Assembly (NCBI GenBank): GCA_963850995.1
Contig: CAWKNQ010000016.1
Location: forward strand, 62,001 to 126,000
DNA from: Gaiellasilicea sp963850995
Lineage (GTDB): Bacteria; Actinomycetota; Thermoleophilia; Gaiellales; Gaiellaceae
DNA: 64,000 nucleotides
Reading direction: 5' to 3'
This document shows, piece by piece, positions 20,024-28,748 of the stretch. A program made the translations under genes and the position numbers. The stretch's first letter is position 1, and each line of letters begins with the position of its first letter. Under the pieces are notes generated by a model. It did not search any database. It was not told where the DNA came from and saw only the letters and a program-made list of their open reading frames with translations.

Positions 20024-21078
20024 GTCTCGGGACGCGGTGGCTGAGCATGCGCCCGGAGCGGCTCCGCGAGCTCTCGCTACTGGCCATCATCGGCGCGACC
20101 GTTCTGCTCTTCAGCTTCCTGGTCGACGACTACTTCACGGGGAGCTTCTTCAACCGGGTCACGACGAGCGTCGCGATCACGGCGGTCCTCGCCGCCGCGC
20201 AGACGATCGTCATCCTCACCCGCAACATCGACCTGTCCGTCGGCTCGATCGTGGGCGTCACGGCGTACGTCACCGGCGAGTTCGTGGCCGGCCACCAGGG
20301 CACCGCGCCGGCGTTGGCGATCGCACTCGCGATGGCGATCGGCTGCGGGCTCGGGCTCGTGAACGGCGTTCTCGTCGCGTACGGCCGCATTCCCTCGATC
20401 ATCGTGACGCTCGGGACGCTGGCCATCTACCGCACCTGGCTGGTCGGCCACGCGGACGCGCAGACGATCACGGCCGACTCCCTGCCGTCGTGGGTGGTCG
20501 AGCTGCCGCGGCGCACGCTGTTCAGCATCGGCGACCTCGACGTCCGTGTGGTCTTCGCGGTCGCGGTCGTCCTCGCCCTCGTCCTCCAGCTCGCCCTGGG
20601 CAGGCTCAAGTGGGGCCGCTGGGTGTACGCGCTCGGCTCGAACCCACAAGCGGCACGCCAGGCGGGCCTTCCCGTCGAGCTCGTCACGCTCGGGGCCTTC
20701 GCGCTCTGCGGCGCGCTCTCGGGCCTGGCCGGATTTCTGTTTCTCGCCCGGTTCGGGAACATCACCGTGGCGGCCGGCGCGGGCCTCGAGCTCGCCTCCG
20801 TCGCTGCGGCAGTCGTGGGCGGCGTCAGCATCCTCGGCGGCGCCGGCACGGTGGTCGGCGCCCTCCTCGGCGCCATCCTGATCGACACGCTGGAGCTGAG
20901 CCTCCTGCGGGTCCCGGAGGTGAGCGAGTTCTGGCGCGACGCGATCCTCGGCGCGCTGATCCTCGTCGCAGTCACGATCGACTTCACCGTCGGCCAACGG
21001 CTGCGCAAGGCGTGGTCCTTGCGGGCGCGCGGGCGACCGACGCCGGGGGCGCCGCCCATCTCGGGGGTGAGGGCGTAG
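20020..21078 (+). CDS. rhaP: rhamnose ABC transporter permease 1
   Basis: An intact 352-residue inner-membrane permease of the CUT2/RbsC family with about 8-10 hydrophobic helices. The family motifs NIDLSVGSIVGVTAYV and AAVVGGVSILGGAGTVVGALLGA are present, the second forming the cytoplasmic coupling region. It starts in an ATGA overlap with the ATPase, and its TAG stop overlaps the GTG start of the second permease. It should pair with the second permease to form the membrane channel. Confidence 0.92.
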   Translation: MSLGTRWLSMRPERLRELSLLAIIGATVLLFSFLVDDYFTGSFFNRVTTSVAITAVLAAAQTIVILTRNIDLSVGSIVGVTAYVTGEFVAGHQGTAPALAIALAMAIGCGLGLVNGVLVAYGRIPSIIVTLGTLAIYRTWLVGHADAQTITADSLPSWVVELPRRTLFSIGDLDVRVVFAVAVVLALVLQLALGRLKWGRWVYALGSNPQAARQAGLPVELVTLGAFALCGALSGLAGFLFLARFGNITVAAGAGLELASVAAAVVGGVSILGGAGTVVGALLGAILIDTLELSLLRVPEVSEFWRDAILGALILVAVTIDFTVGQRLRKAWSLRARGRPTPGAPPISGVRA

Positions 21079-22088
21079 TGCGCGCCCGTCTCTGGCGCTG
21101 GCGCTGGGAGCTGCTCCTGACGGCGATCCTCGTCGTCGTCGTCCTCGTCAACATCTCGCTGTCGCCGTTCTACCTCGGGACGGTCAACTTCTCGAACATG
21201 TTCCAGCTCTCGATCGAGAAGGTGATCGTCGTCGTGATCATGACGTTCGTCATCATCAACGGCGAGATCGACCTCTCGGTCGCCTCGGTGATGGCGTTCT
21301 CGGCGTGCGTGCTGGCGGCGCTTCACGACGCCGGCGCGCCGTTCGAGCTGGCCGTGGTCGTAGCGCTGCTCGCCGGGGGCGCCGCCGGCCTCCTCCAGGG
21401 CCTCTTCGTCGCGCTGATCGGCCTCCCGTCGCTCGTCGTCACGCTGGCCGGCCTGATCGGGTTTCGCGGCGCGGCGCGGATCCTGGTCGAGGACCGCTCG
21501 ATCGGCGGCTTCCCGGAGTGGTTCGACCGGATCGGGCAGGAGCCGCTCGTCGGCCGGTTCTACCTCGCCACGATCCTGTTCGTCGTCGGCATCGTCGCCG
21601 CCGGGATCGTCCTCCACCGCACCGCGTTCGGCCGCTCCGTTTACGTGATCGGCAACAGCGCCGAGGTCGCACGCTACTCGGGCCTCGCCGTCGCGAGGAC
21701 GAAGCTCCTCCTGCTGACGACCTCCGGATTCGTCGCCGGCCTGGCCGGCGTGCTCTTTGCCGCGCGCCTTGGGTCGGTGCGGGGCGACCTCGCGCTCGGG
21801 TTCGAGCTGGACATCATCACCATGGTCCTGCTCGGCGGTGTGAGCATCTTCGGCGGCTCCGGCACGATCGTCGGCGTCGCCCTGGCGATCCTGATCGTCT
21901 TGAACCTCCGCAACGGCCTCGGGCTCGCGAACGTCGAGGCCAACACGCAGACGGGGATCATCGGCGTGATCCTGATCACGTCGGTGCTCGTCCCGAACCT
22001 GATCGGCCGCTTTGCCGGCCGGTTCGTCAAGGCCGCGCCGGAAAGTGGCTCACCGCCGGCCGCCACGAGCCCAGCCGGGGGGAGGTGA
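21078..22088 (+). CDS. rhaQ: rhamnose ABC transporter permease 2
   Basis: An intact 336-residue CUT2 permease, homologous to the preceding gene but not identical. Motifs are NGEIDLSVASVMAFSA and VLLGGVSIFGGSGTIVGVALA. The GTG start at 21078 shares its G with the upstream TAG stop (TAGTG). A second permease is usual in rhamnose importers and argues for a heterodimeric channel. The 56-base gap to the lipoprotein gene carries a strong Shine-Dalgarno sequence. Confidence 0.92.
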   Translation: MRARLWRWRWELLLTAILVVVVLVNISLSPFYLGTVNFSNMFQLSIEKVIVVVIMTFVIINGEIDLSVASVMAFSACVLAALHDAGAPFELAVVVALLAGGAAGLLQGLFVALIGLPSLVVTLAGLIGFRGAARILVEDRSIGGFPEWFDRIGQEPLVGRFYLATILFVVGIVAAGIVLHRTAFGRSVYVIGNSAEVARYSGLAVARTKLLLLTTSGFVAGLAGVLFAARLGSVRGDLALGFELDIITMVLLGGVSIFGGSGTIVGVALAILIVLNLRNGLGLANVEANTQTGIIGVILITSVLVPNLIGRFAGRFVKAAPESGSPPAATSPAGGR

Positions 22089-22144
22089 TGCGGCGACTCA
22101 GGATCGGCCTGCATCCCGTGTAGTCCCCTAGAAAAGGAGATCGG

Positions 22145-23239
22145 ATGAAGAGGCACTGGTTGCTGCTCGCCCTGCTCGTCGCCCTGATGGCGCTCGCGGC
22201 AGGGTGCGGTAGCGACGACGACGAGGCGGCCGGCGAGACGGCGGCCGAGACGACAGCCGAGACCACGGAAGCGGCCGGCGCCGTCACGTTCGAGACCGGA
22301 CAGGAGTTCAACTCGATTCTGCTGCCGAAGTTCACGGGCGTCGCGGTCTTCGACCAGGCGAACGAGGGCGCAAAAGAGGCGGCGGGAGAGCTTCAGGCCG
22401 ACCCGGCGGAGTTCCTCGGCCCGACCGCCGACAACAGCGTCTCCGGACAGATCGAGATTGTCACCAACGCGGCAACACAGGGCGTCGACGCGGTGATGAT
22501 CTCGAACAACGCCGGCGACCAGATCGAGCCGTCGGTGAAGCAGCTGACGGACGCCGGCGGAACGGTCGTCTCATGGGACTCGCCGATCCCCTCCGGCGAG
22601 GGCGAAAGCGTCTTCGTCGCGCAGGTGGACTTCGACGAGACGGGCGTCGTGATGGCCGACATGGCACTCAAAATCCTCGGCGAGGAGGGCGGCGAGTTCG
22701 CCATCCTCTCGGCCTCGCCCGACGCCGCGAACCAGAACGCATGGATCGCTGCGATGGAGGAGGCGCTGAAGGACCCGAAGTACGCCAACCTCGAGCTCGT
22801 CGACACTGTGTACGGGAACGACGAATCCGAGAAGTCGTACAACGAGGCGCTCGGCCTGGTCGACAAGCACCCGAACCTGAAGCTGATCATGGCTCCGACG
22901 ACCGTGGGCATCGCGGCCGCGGGCAAGGCGATGACCGACGAGGGCCTGTGCGACAAGATCAAGGTCTCCGGGCTCGGGCTCCCCGCCGAGATGAAGGCGT
23001 ACACCACGAGCGGGTGCGCACCGGAGTTCGCGCTCTGGAGCTTCGTCGACCTCGGCTACCTCACCTACTACGTCACCTACGGCATCGCCACCGGCCAGAT
23101 CGAGGCGGAGGAGGGCGCCCAGTTCGAGGCCGGCCGCATGGGCGAGTACACGATCGAGAAGGACCCGACGCGTGACAACGGCCTGCGCGTGCTGATGGGG
23201 CCGTTCACCGTCTACAACAAGGACAACATCGACGAGTAG
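22145..23239 (+). CDS. rhaS: rhamnose ABC transporter substrate-binding lipoprotein
   Basis: A 364-residue periplasmic-binding-protein-type lipoprotein. The signal peptide ends in lipobox LAAGC, with lipidated Cys21, followed by an acidic, Thr/Ala/Glu-rich tether (residues about 22-46). The binding domain has the type I sugar-binding pattern (AATQGVDAVMISNNAGDQIEP, AILSASPDAANQNAWIAAM, LIMAPTTVGIAAAGKAM). AAGGAGA at 22134-22140 gives an excellent RBS before ATG 22145. As the solute receptor it is last in the operon, followed by a stable hairpin. Ligand L-rhamnose is inferred from context. Confidence 0.92.
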   Translation: MKRHWLLLALLVALMALAAGCGSDDDEAAGETAAETTAETTEAAGAVTFETGQEFNSILLPKFTGVAVFDQANEGAKEAAGELQADPAEFLGPTADNSVSGQIEIVTNAATQGVDAVMISNNAGDQIEPSVKQLTDAGGTVVSWDSPIPSGEGESVFVAQVDFDETGVVMADMALKILGEEGGEFAILSASPDAANQNAWIAAMEEALKDPKYANLELVDTVYGNDESEKSYNEALGLVDKHPNLKLIMAPTTVGIAAAGKAMTDEGLCDKIKVSGLGLPAEMKAYTTSGCAPEFALWSFVDLGYLTYYVTYGIATGQIEAEEGAQFEAGRMGEYTIEKDPTRDNGLRVLMGPFTVYNKDNIDE

Positions 23240-23272
23240 TCCGACTTCATCGGCCTCGCGCCGATGGCCAGC

Positions 23273-23303
23273 GGAGAGGCGGGGGCGAAGCCTCCGCCTC
23301 TCC
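23273..23303 (+). terminator. strong hairpin at end of the rha operon
   Basis: A 13-bp stem (23273-23285 with 23291-23303, one G-T wobble) closes a 5-base loop CGAAG, 33 bases after the lipoprotein stop. No T-run follows. It lies between convergent genes and could stop transcription from both sides. Confidence 0.65.
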
Positions 23304-23337
23304 ACCGAGTCGGATGATGCCAGCGGTTGGTCGCTCC

Positions 23338-24465
23338 TCAACCGCCGAGCGAGCGGTGGAGCGCCGCGAGCAGCGCCTGCGGACGCGGGTCGACCGGCGC
23401 GTCGTCCCTCATCAGGTTCATCGCGTACGAGAAGCCGACGCCGTGCGAGGGCCAGGCTCCGTGCGTCGACCCTCCCGCGCCGCCGTGGCCGAACGCGTCC
23501 GGCGGCGGACCAAGGCTCGTCGCGTCCCGCTGGAGCTCGAAGCCGACGCCGAACCGGCGCCGGGTTCCGTGCAGCTCGTCCCAGCCGTCGGCAAGGGGAG
23601 CCCGTGCGAGCTCGAGCGTCGCCGGAGCCAGCAGGCGGTCGAGGTTGCCGTACAGCCGCGCGATCGAGCGGGCCGTCCCGATCGCGCCGACCGCGGGGAT
23701 CTCCGCGGCGTGATAGGCGCGGCTGTTCCACGGGAACGCATCCGGATCGAAGACCGGTGGGTTCCCCCAGACGGACCGCGCGAGGGAGTCCCGCTTGTGC
23801 GTCTCGGGTCTCAGCACGGGAGTGTTCGGCCAATCGGACGCGACCTCGATCGTGGACACGCGCGTCTCGCACTCCTCGGGAAGACCGATCCACAGCTCGA
23901 GCTCGAGCGGCGCCGCGACCTCCTCGGCGAAGAAGCGGCCGATCGGCCGGCCGTCGACGCGTCGGATCAGCTCGCCGCAGAGCCAGCCGTAGGTGAACGC
24001 GTGGTAGCAGAGGCCCGCGCGAGGGTCCTCGCTCGGCGCCTGCCGCTCGAGCAGCCGCGTCATCAGGGCAGCATCGGCGAACTGGTCGATGCCGACCGGC
24101 TCGTCGATGCCCGGCAGACGTGCCGTGTGCGAGACGACGTCTCGGACCCGGATGTCCTCCTTGCCGAACTCGGGCCAGTAGCGCGCGACGGGCGCCTCCA
24201 GCTCGAGGAGACCCCGCTCGATCGCGATCAGGACGCAAACCGCGACGAACCCTTTCGTCCCCGAGAAGACGAGCTGCAGCGTGTCCTCGCGCCAGGCCAG
24301 CCCGGCGGGGCGGTCGGCGACGCCGCCCCAGAGGTCGACGACGGGCTCGCCGTTCCGAACCGCAGCGAACGCCGCTCCAAGCTCCCCTCGCTCCACGAAG
24401 TTGCGCTCGAACTCCGCTGCGACGAGGTCGAAGCCGGCGGCGACGAAACCGTGTACGGCGGGCAC
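23338..24465 (-). CDS. serine hydrolase (beta-lactamase/EstB-like family)
   Basis: A 375-residue penicillin-binding-protein fold hydrolase. The nucleophile motif is S68-x-x-K71 (FSGTKG), the second motif is a Tyr in CYHAFTYG near residue 155, and the third is HGGAGG near 325. It has no signal peptide, so it is probably a cytoplasmic esterase rather than a cell-wall enzyme or secreted beta-lactamase. The reading frame is intact. It converges on the rha operon and shares its terminator hairpin region. Confidence 0.88.
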   Translation of the reverse strand: MPAVHGFVAAGFDLVAAEFERNFVERGELGAAFAAVRNGEPVVDLWGGVADRPAGLAWREDTLQLVFSGTKGFVAVCVLIAIERGLLELEAPVARYWPEFGKEDIRVRDVVSHTARLPGIDEPVGIDQFADAALMTRLLERQAPSEDPRAGLCYHAFTYGWLCGELIRRVDGRPIGRFFAEEVAAPLELELWIGLPEECETRVSTIEVASDWPNTPVLRPETHKRDSLARSVWGNPPVFDPDAFPWNSRAYHAAEIPAVGAIGTARSIARLYGNLDRLLAPATLELARAPLADGWDELHGTRRRFGVGFELQRDATSLGPPPDAFGHGGAGGSTHGAWPSHGVGFSYAMNLMRDDAPVDPRPQALLAALHRSLGG

Positions 24466-24625
24466 GAGGCCAGCTGATACACGATCGCGCCGCCGTTGTC
24501 AGCGGCAAGGCAGTTCGTTCGGCCCCACCGAAAACGGTCGAGTACGATCGCTGCGCCGACTACACGGACACCCGGCTCGGGTGCGACGTGCGGTCTCCTT
24601 CGTCCCCGCGAGGAAGAGAGAAGTC

Positions 24626-26113
24626 ATGGCTGACGAGCAGCGCCCGAACATCGTCGTCATCTGGGGCGACGACATCGGCTGGTACAACCCGAGCGCCTAC
24701 AACCTCGGTGTCATGGGCTACAAAACGCCCAACATCGACCGCCTCGCCCGTGAGGGCGGGCTCTTCACCGACTGGTACGGGCAGCAGAGCTGTACCGCGG
24801 GGCGCGCGGCGTTCATCACCGGCCAGTCCCCGATCCGCACCGGGCTGACCAAGGTCGGCTTGCCAGGGGCCGACCTCGGACTGAAAGCCGAGGATCCCAC
24901 GCTCGCCGAGCTGCTCAAGCCGCTCGGGTACATGTCCGGCCAGTACGGGAAGAACCACCTCGGCGACCGCGACGAGTTCCTGCCGACCCAGCACGGGTTC
25001 GACGAGTTCTTCGGCAACCTCTACCACCTGAACGCAGAGGAGGAGCCGGAGAACCCCGACTATCCGAAGAACCCGGAGTTCAAGGAGCGCTTCGGCCCGC
25101 GCGGGGTGCTGCGCTCGCGGTGGACACGGACCGGCAACCACAAGATCGAGGACACCGGGCCGCTGACCAAGAAGCGGATGGAGACGATCGACGACGAGAT
25201 CACCGAGGGAGCGCTCGGCTTCATCGACAAGGCGCACAAGGCCAAGAAGCCGTTCTTCCTCTGGTGGAACTCGACGCGGATGCACATCTTCACGCACCTG
25301 AAGAGGCGCTCGCAGGGCAAGACCGGCCTCGGGATCTACCCCGACGGGATGGTCGAGCACGATGCGCACGTCGGCCAGATCCTGAAGAAGCTCGACGACC
25401 TCGGGATCGCGGACAACACGATCGTCATGTACTCGACCGACAACGGCGCGGAGACCATGAGCTGGCCCGACGGAGGCACGACGCCGTTCAGAGGCGAGAA
25501 GAACACGAACTGGGAGGGCGGCTACCGCGTGCCGTGCTTGATCAGGTGGCCGGGCGTGATCGAGCCGGGCACCGTCTTCAACGATCTCGGCGCGCACGAG
25601 GACATGATCCCGACCGTCATGGCCGCAGCGGGCGAGCCGGACATCGTCGAGAAGCTGAAGAAGGGGTACACGGCGGGCGAGAAGACCTTCAAGGTCCACC
25701 TCGACGGCTACAACCTGCTGCCCTACCTGAGCGGGGAGACGGACAACTCGCCGCGCAAGGAGTTCCTCTACTGGACGGACGACGGCGACCTCGCCGCACT
25801 GCGCTACGAGCAGTGGAAGATCGTCTTCACCGAGCAGCGGGCACACGGGTTCGACGTCTGGCAGGAGCCCTTCGTCCCGCTCCGAGCGCCCAAGGTGTTC
25901 ACGTTGCGCGGGGATCCGTTCGAGCGCGGCGAGGAGTCGATGGACTATCCGCGCTGGCGGGCCGAGCGGCTGTTCCTGCTCGTGCCGGCCACGGCCTTTG
26001 TCGCGCAATGGCTGTCCAGCTTCAAGGACTTCCCGCCGCGCCAGGAGCCGGCGAGCTTCAGCATCGACCAGGTGATGGAGAAGCTCTCGGCGCCCGCAGC
26101 CGGCGCCAAGTAG
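24626..26113 (+). CDS. arylsulfatase-family sulfatase
   Basis: A 495-residue type I sulfatase. The formylglycine site is Cys56 in SCTAGRAAFITG, a C-x-A-x-R form of the maturation motif. Metal ligands lie in VVIWGDDIGWY near the N-terminus and in YSTDNGAE, and other family motifs are GQYGKNHLGD and PFRGEKNTNWEGGYRVP. The start at ATG 24626 follows AGGAAGAGAG and gives the canonical start of the domain. An open frame reaching back to 24281 is antisense to the serine hydrolase. No signal peptide is seen, so activity may be cytoplasmic. No maturase gene is in the window. Confidence 0.92.
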   Translation: MADEQRPNIVVIWGDDIGWYNPSAYNLGVMGYKTPNIDRLAREGGLFTDWYGQQSCTAGRAAFITGQSPIRTGLTKVGLPGADLGLKAEDPTLAELLKPLGYMSGQYGKNHLGDRDEFLPTQHGFDEFFGNLYHLNAEEEPENPDYPKNPEFKERFGPRGVLRSRWTRTGNHKIEDTGPLTKKRMETIDDEITEGALGFIDKAHKAKKPFFLWWNSTRMHIFTHLKRRSQGKTGLGIYPDGMVEHDAHVGQILKKLDDLGIADNTIVMYSTDNGAETMSWPDGGTTPFRGEKNTNWEGGYRVPCLIRWPGVIEPGTVFNDLGAHEDMIPTVMAAAGEPDIVEKLKKGYTAGEKTFKVHLDGYNLLPYLSGETDNSPRKEFLYWTDDGDLAALRYEQWKIVFTEQRAHGFDVWQEPFVPLRAPKVFTLRGDPFERGEESMDYPRWRAERLFLLVPATAFVAQWLSSFKDFPPRQEPASFSIDQVMEKLSAPAAGAK

Positions 26114-26122
26114 CGCGAACCA

Positions 26123-26154
26123 GGAGGTGGGCGGCCTCCCGGCCGCCCACCTCC
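26123..26154. terminator. perfect hairpin between convergent genes
   Basis: A perfect 14-bp inverted repeat (26123-26136 and 26141-26154) closes a 4-base TCCC loop. It sits 10 bases after the sulfatase stop and 14 bases beyond the stop of the opposite gene, so it can serve both transcripts. Confidence 0.75.
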
Positions 26155-26168
26155 ACTCAGCGGATGGA

Positions 26169-27734
26169 TCAACCCCGGCCGGGCGTCTCGAACAGCGGGC
26201 AGACGAGCGAGCCCGGCGTCAGCCCGGACCCGGACACGGGTTGCGGCGCAAGCGGGTCCGCCCGTCGCGCGGGCTCGCGGACCGTCGCGAGGCGCGCGGA
26301 CGCCGACGGTCCGCCTTTCAGGCGCAGGATCTCGACCCCGCGGCTCATGTCGAACAGGTAGATCAGGTCGCCGCGCCAGGCCACGTCCCACGACGACGAG
26401 CTCGGGTTCGTCGCGGGATCGGTGCCAGTGACGTAGTAGTAGCCCACCTGCCGCAGGTTGCGGGCGTCGGAGGCGTCGATCAGGCGGAGCCCCTGGCCGT
26501 ACCAGGCGGCGGCGACGGTCGAGCCCTCCACCTCGAAGTAGTGCGCGGAGCAGGAGCCGCTGGGCGAGGTCGTGTCGCCGGCGTCCTGGGTCGGATGGAA
26601 GGCGCTCAGCGCGTCGAGCCGGAACGGCTGCGCCGGCGTCGAGTTGGCGGCGCCCTCGCCGCCGAGCGACTCCGTGATGTCGGCCGCGACGATGCGACCG
26701 CTCGCACTGCACGGCCCGGTGAAGTCCTCCTCGGTCATGATGACGACGTTTCCGTCCGGGACGCCGGTCGCCTTGATCTCTCCGTCGAGCGGCCGCGCCG
26801 CGTTGTGGATGAAGTCGGTCTGCGGCTGGGCGACGCCGTCGGGCCCGCCCTCGATGCCGCCGCCTGCGACGAGGATCGGATCCCACGGCCTGGCGTTGCG
26901 GAACTCGTCCGTGCGCGGATCGCGCCACCTGCCCTGCGTCGCGTAGCCCATCAGCCCGCCACGGCCGCTGACCCAGGCGATGCCTCTGTCGTCGACGTCC
27001 ACGTCGTGCGAGTAGTCGGTCAGCCCGTCGTTGCGGCCGAGGTCGATCGGGTCGGGGAACACGACCGGGCGGGTCGGGTTCCGCAGATCCGTGACCCAGA
27101 TCGGCCTGCCGTCGCCGCGGCCGCCGGGTGTGAACGGACCGAGGCCCGTCTGGTCGTTGCGCCGCGCGGGACCGCCGGTCCAGACGTAGTTGCACTTGTC
27201 GATGCAGCTGACCGTGTGGCCCGCCGGCAGGTCGACGAAGTCGCCGACCTGCTCCATGTTCTCGGGGTCGGCGTACGAGATGATGTAGAAGCCCGAGCGG
27301 CAGCCCGGGTTCCGCGTCTTCGAGCCGAGCGTGCCGATCCCGGGGCAGCTCACCTGGTCGACGTTGTCGTGACGGGGATCGAGTGCGCCGATGATCAGCT
27401 TGCGGCGCACGTCGATGTCCATGTCCTCGTCCTGCCAGTAGCCGTTCGCGCCGAGGATCTCGGCCGGCTGGAACGTGTCGAGGACCCGCGGGCTGGCCGG
27501 ATCGCTGACGTCAAGCGTCTTGAAGCCGAATCGGCCGGTGATGATCAGCACGTCCCGACCGCGAGCCTTGTCGAACTTGCCCTCGACAACCTGGCTCGTC
27601 CCGGGCACGCGCGTGACGTACTCGAGCGACGACGAGATCTGCGCGCCCGGAGGCGGCTCGGCCTGAGGTGCGGCGGAAGCCCCGATCCCCAGGACGCCGG
27701 AAAGGACAGCGGCGACGACCAGCCCAAATCGCAT
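26169..27734 (-). CDS. secreted LVIVD-repeat beta-propeller protein
   Basis: A 521-residue exported protein with a signal peptide (RFGLVVAAVLSGVLGIGASAA). Repeats of the LVIVD/propeller type follow (FKTLDVSDPASPRVLD, IWVTDLRNPTRPVVFPDP, LRLIDASDARNLRQVGYY, LIYLFDMSRGVEILRL), giving a probable beta-propeller. Paired cysteines (SCPG, PGCRSG, SCIDKCNY) fit an extracellular location. The ATG at 27734 is chosen because GAGGAGG lies 8 bases before it. The 21 residues ahead of it in frame are charged and would mask the signal peptide. Function is unknown. It shares a terminator hairpin with the sulfatase. Confidence 0.8.
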   Translation of the reverse strand: MRFGLVVAAVLSGVLGIGASAAPQAEPPPGAQISSSLEYVTRVPGTSQVVEGKFDKARGRDVLIITGRFGFKTLDVSDPASPRVLDTFQPAEILGANGYWQDEDMDIDVRRKLIIGALDPRHDNVDQVSCPGIGTLGSKTRNPGCRSGFYIISYADPENMEQVGDFVDLPAGHTVSCIDKCNYVWTGGPARRNDQTGLGPFTPGGRGDGRPIWVTDLRNPTRPVVFPDPIDLGRNDGLTDYSHDVDVDDRGIAWVSGRGGLMGYATQGRWRDPRTDEFRNARPWDPILVAGGGIEGGPDGVAQPQTDFIHNAARPLDGEIKATGVPDGNVVIMTEEDFTGPCSASGRIVAADITESLGGEGAANSTPAQPFRLDALSAFHPTQDAGDTTSPSGSCSAHYFEVEGSTVAAAWYGQGLRLIDASDARNLRQVGYYYVTGTDPATNPSSSSWDVAWRGDLIYLFDMSRGVEILRLKGGPSASARLATVREPARRADPLAPQPVSGSGLTPGSLVCPLFETPGRG

Positions 27735-27804
27735 CACGTCAACCTCCTCGCTCGGACCCGATCGTTTCTCCTCTCCGCTCCTCCGCTCCTCAAACAACCT
27801 CGGC

Positions 27805-27859
27805 TAGAGGCTTGATGTGAAACCTGAGCGGGCTGTGCCAATTCCACATCAAGCCTCTA
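27805..27859 (-). repeat. 15-bp perfect inverted repeat with 25-base spacer
   Basis: TAGAGGCTTGATGTG (27805-27819) and its exact complement (27845-27859) flank 25 bases. The right arm encodes the last residues and stop of the ketopantoate-reductase-like gene. It may act as the terminator of that leftward operon, but the long loop and lack of a T-run are unusual. Confidence 0.6.
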
Positions 27860-28733
27860 ATCGCGCCTCGATCAGCCGGACGAGCTCCTCCGTCGCCGGA
27901 GTCGGGAGCCCGTGCCGCCGGCCGACGCGCACGATCGGGCCGGCGATCGCGTCGAGCTCGAGCGGCAGGCCGGCGTCGAAGTCCTTCTGCATCGACGTGC
28001 GCAGCTCCCCGAGCGGGAAGTCGAGCAGGCTGCGAAGCGCGGGCAGGTCGAGCGTCGCGCCCTCGGCGAGCCCGACCGCCACCGCCTCCTCGTGGCAGCG
28101 GCCGAGCCGGGAATTCCACTCCGGTTCGGCCTGGACCTGTCCCACAGGCGCACCGAGCGCCGTCGTCGTCAGCGCGAGCGGTGCGAGAAGGGCGAGCTTC
28201 TCCCAGAGCACGGTCGGCTCGTCCGGCGCGAGCACGACGTCGAGCCCCGCCGCACGCAGCGCCTCGGCGATCTCCTCCCGCCGCGGCCCCGGCCCGAGGT
28301 CGACGCGCAGGAACGGCGTCTTCTGGCGCACGAGACCCGGCTCGATGCGCTCCGACTCGGCCCGGAACGTCGCGGCGAGCACGTGCTGGTAGCGGTCTCG
28401 CAGCAACCCGACGTGGTCGATGCCGTTCAGCAGCGGCACGAGGACGGCGTCTCCGACACGCTCCGCCGGCGCGAGCTCGAGCGCCGCCTCGAGCTGCGTC
28501 GCCTTCGGCGTCACCCAGCAGACGTCGACCTCCCGGTCGAGCGCCGACGCCGTCGCGACCTCCACTTCGAAGTCGCCGAGGACGACGCTCTCGACGCGCA
28601 GCCGGCCGGGGTGGCGCGCAAGCGTCTCCGGCCGGAGCAGGAGCACGACGTCGTCGCCGGCCCGCGCGAGCGCGCCGCCGACGAGGCTGCCGACCCCGCC
28701 CGCACCGAGGATCGCGTGGCGCATGCGCCCCAC
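27849..28733 (-). CDS. ketopantoate reductase-like (PanE/ApbA) oxidoreductase
   Basis: A 294-residue NADP-binding protein with Rossmann motif ILGAGGVGSLVGGALARAG and the family's WVTPKATQLEAAL, VPLLNGIDH and LWEKLALLAPLALTTTALG segments, the last containing the catalytic-type Lys. In pantothenate synthesis this family reduces ketopantoate. Here it is last in an operon with a CoA ligase, a GST and a VOC enzyme, and many ApbA paralogues act on other 2-oxo acids, so I give no symbol. An alternative start (MRHAILGAGG) lies at 28724. The stop lies in the 27805-27859 inverted repeat. Confidence 0.85.
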   Translation of the reverse strand: MGRMRHAILGAGGVGSLVGGALARAGDDVVLLLRPETLARHPGRLRVESVVLGDFEVEVATASALDREVDVCWVTPKATQLEAALELAPAERVGDAVLVPLLNGIDHVGLLRDRYQHVLAATFRAESERIEPGLVRQKTPFLRVDLGPGPRREEIAEALRAAGLDVVLAPDEPTVLWEKLALLAPLALTTTALGAPVGQVQAEPEWNSRLGRCHEEAVAVGLAEGATLDLPALRSLLDFPLGELRTSMQKDFDAGLPLELDAIAGPIVRVGRRHGLPTPATEELVRLIEARLEA

Positions 28734-28748
28734 CCCGAAGCGGCAGCT

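Noticed and set aside
16402..21078. A single 1558-codon frame running through the aldolase, ABC ATPase and permease
   Set aside because: It arises because indels near 17375 and 19445 shift frames. Parts of it are out-of-frame low-complexity sequence, and the true genes have their own overlapping starts and stops.
27805..27859. Inverted repeat considered as an integron attC site or mobile-element end
   Set aside because: It lacks the attC core sites, has no adjacent integrase or transposase, and shows no target duplication that I can see.
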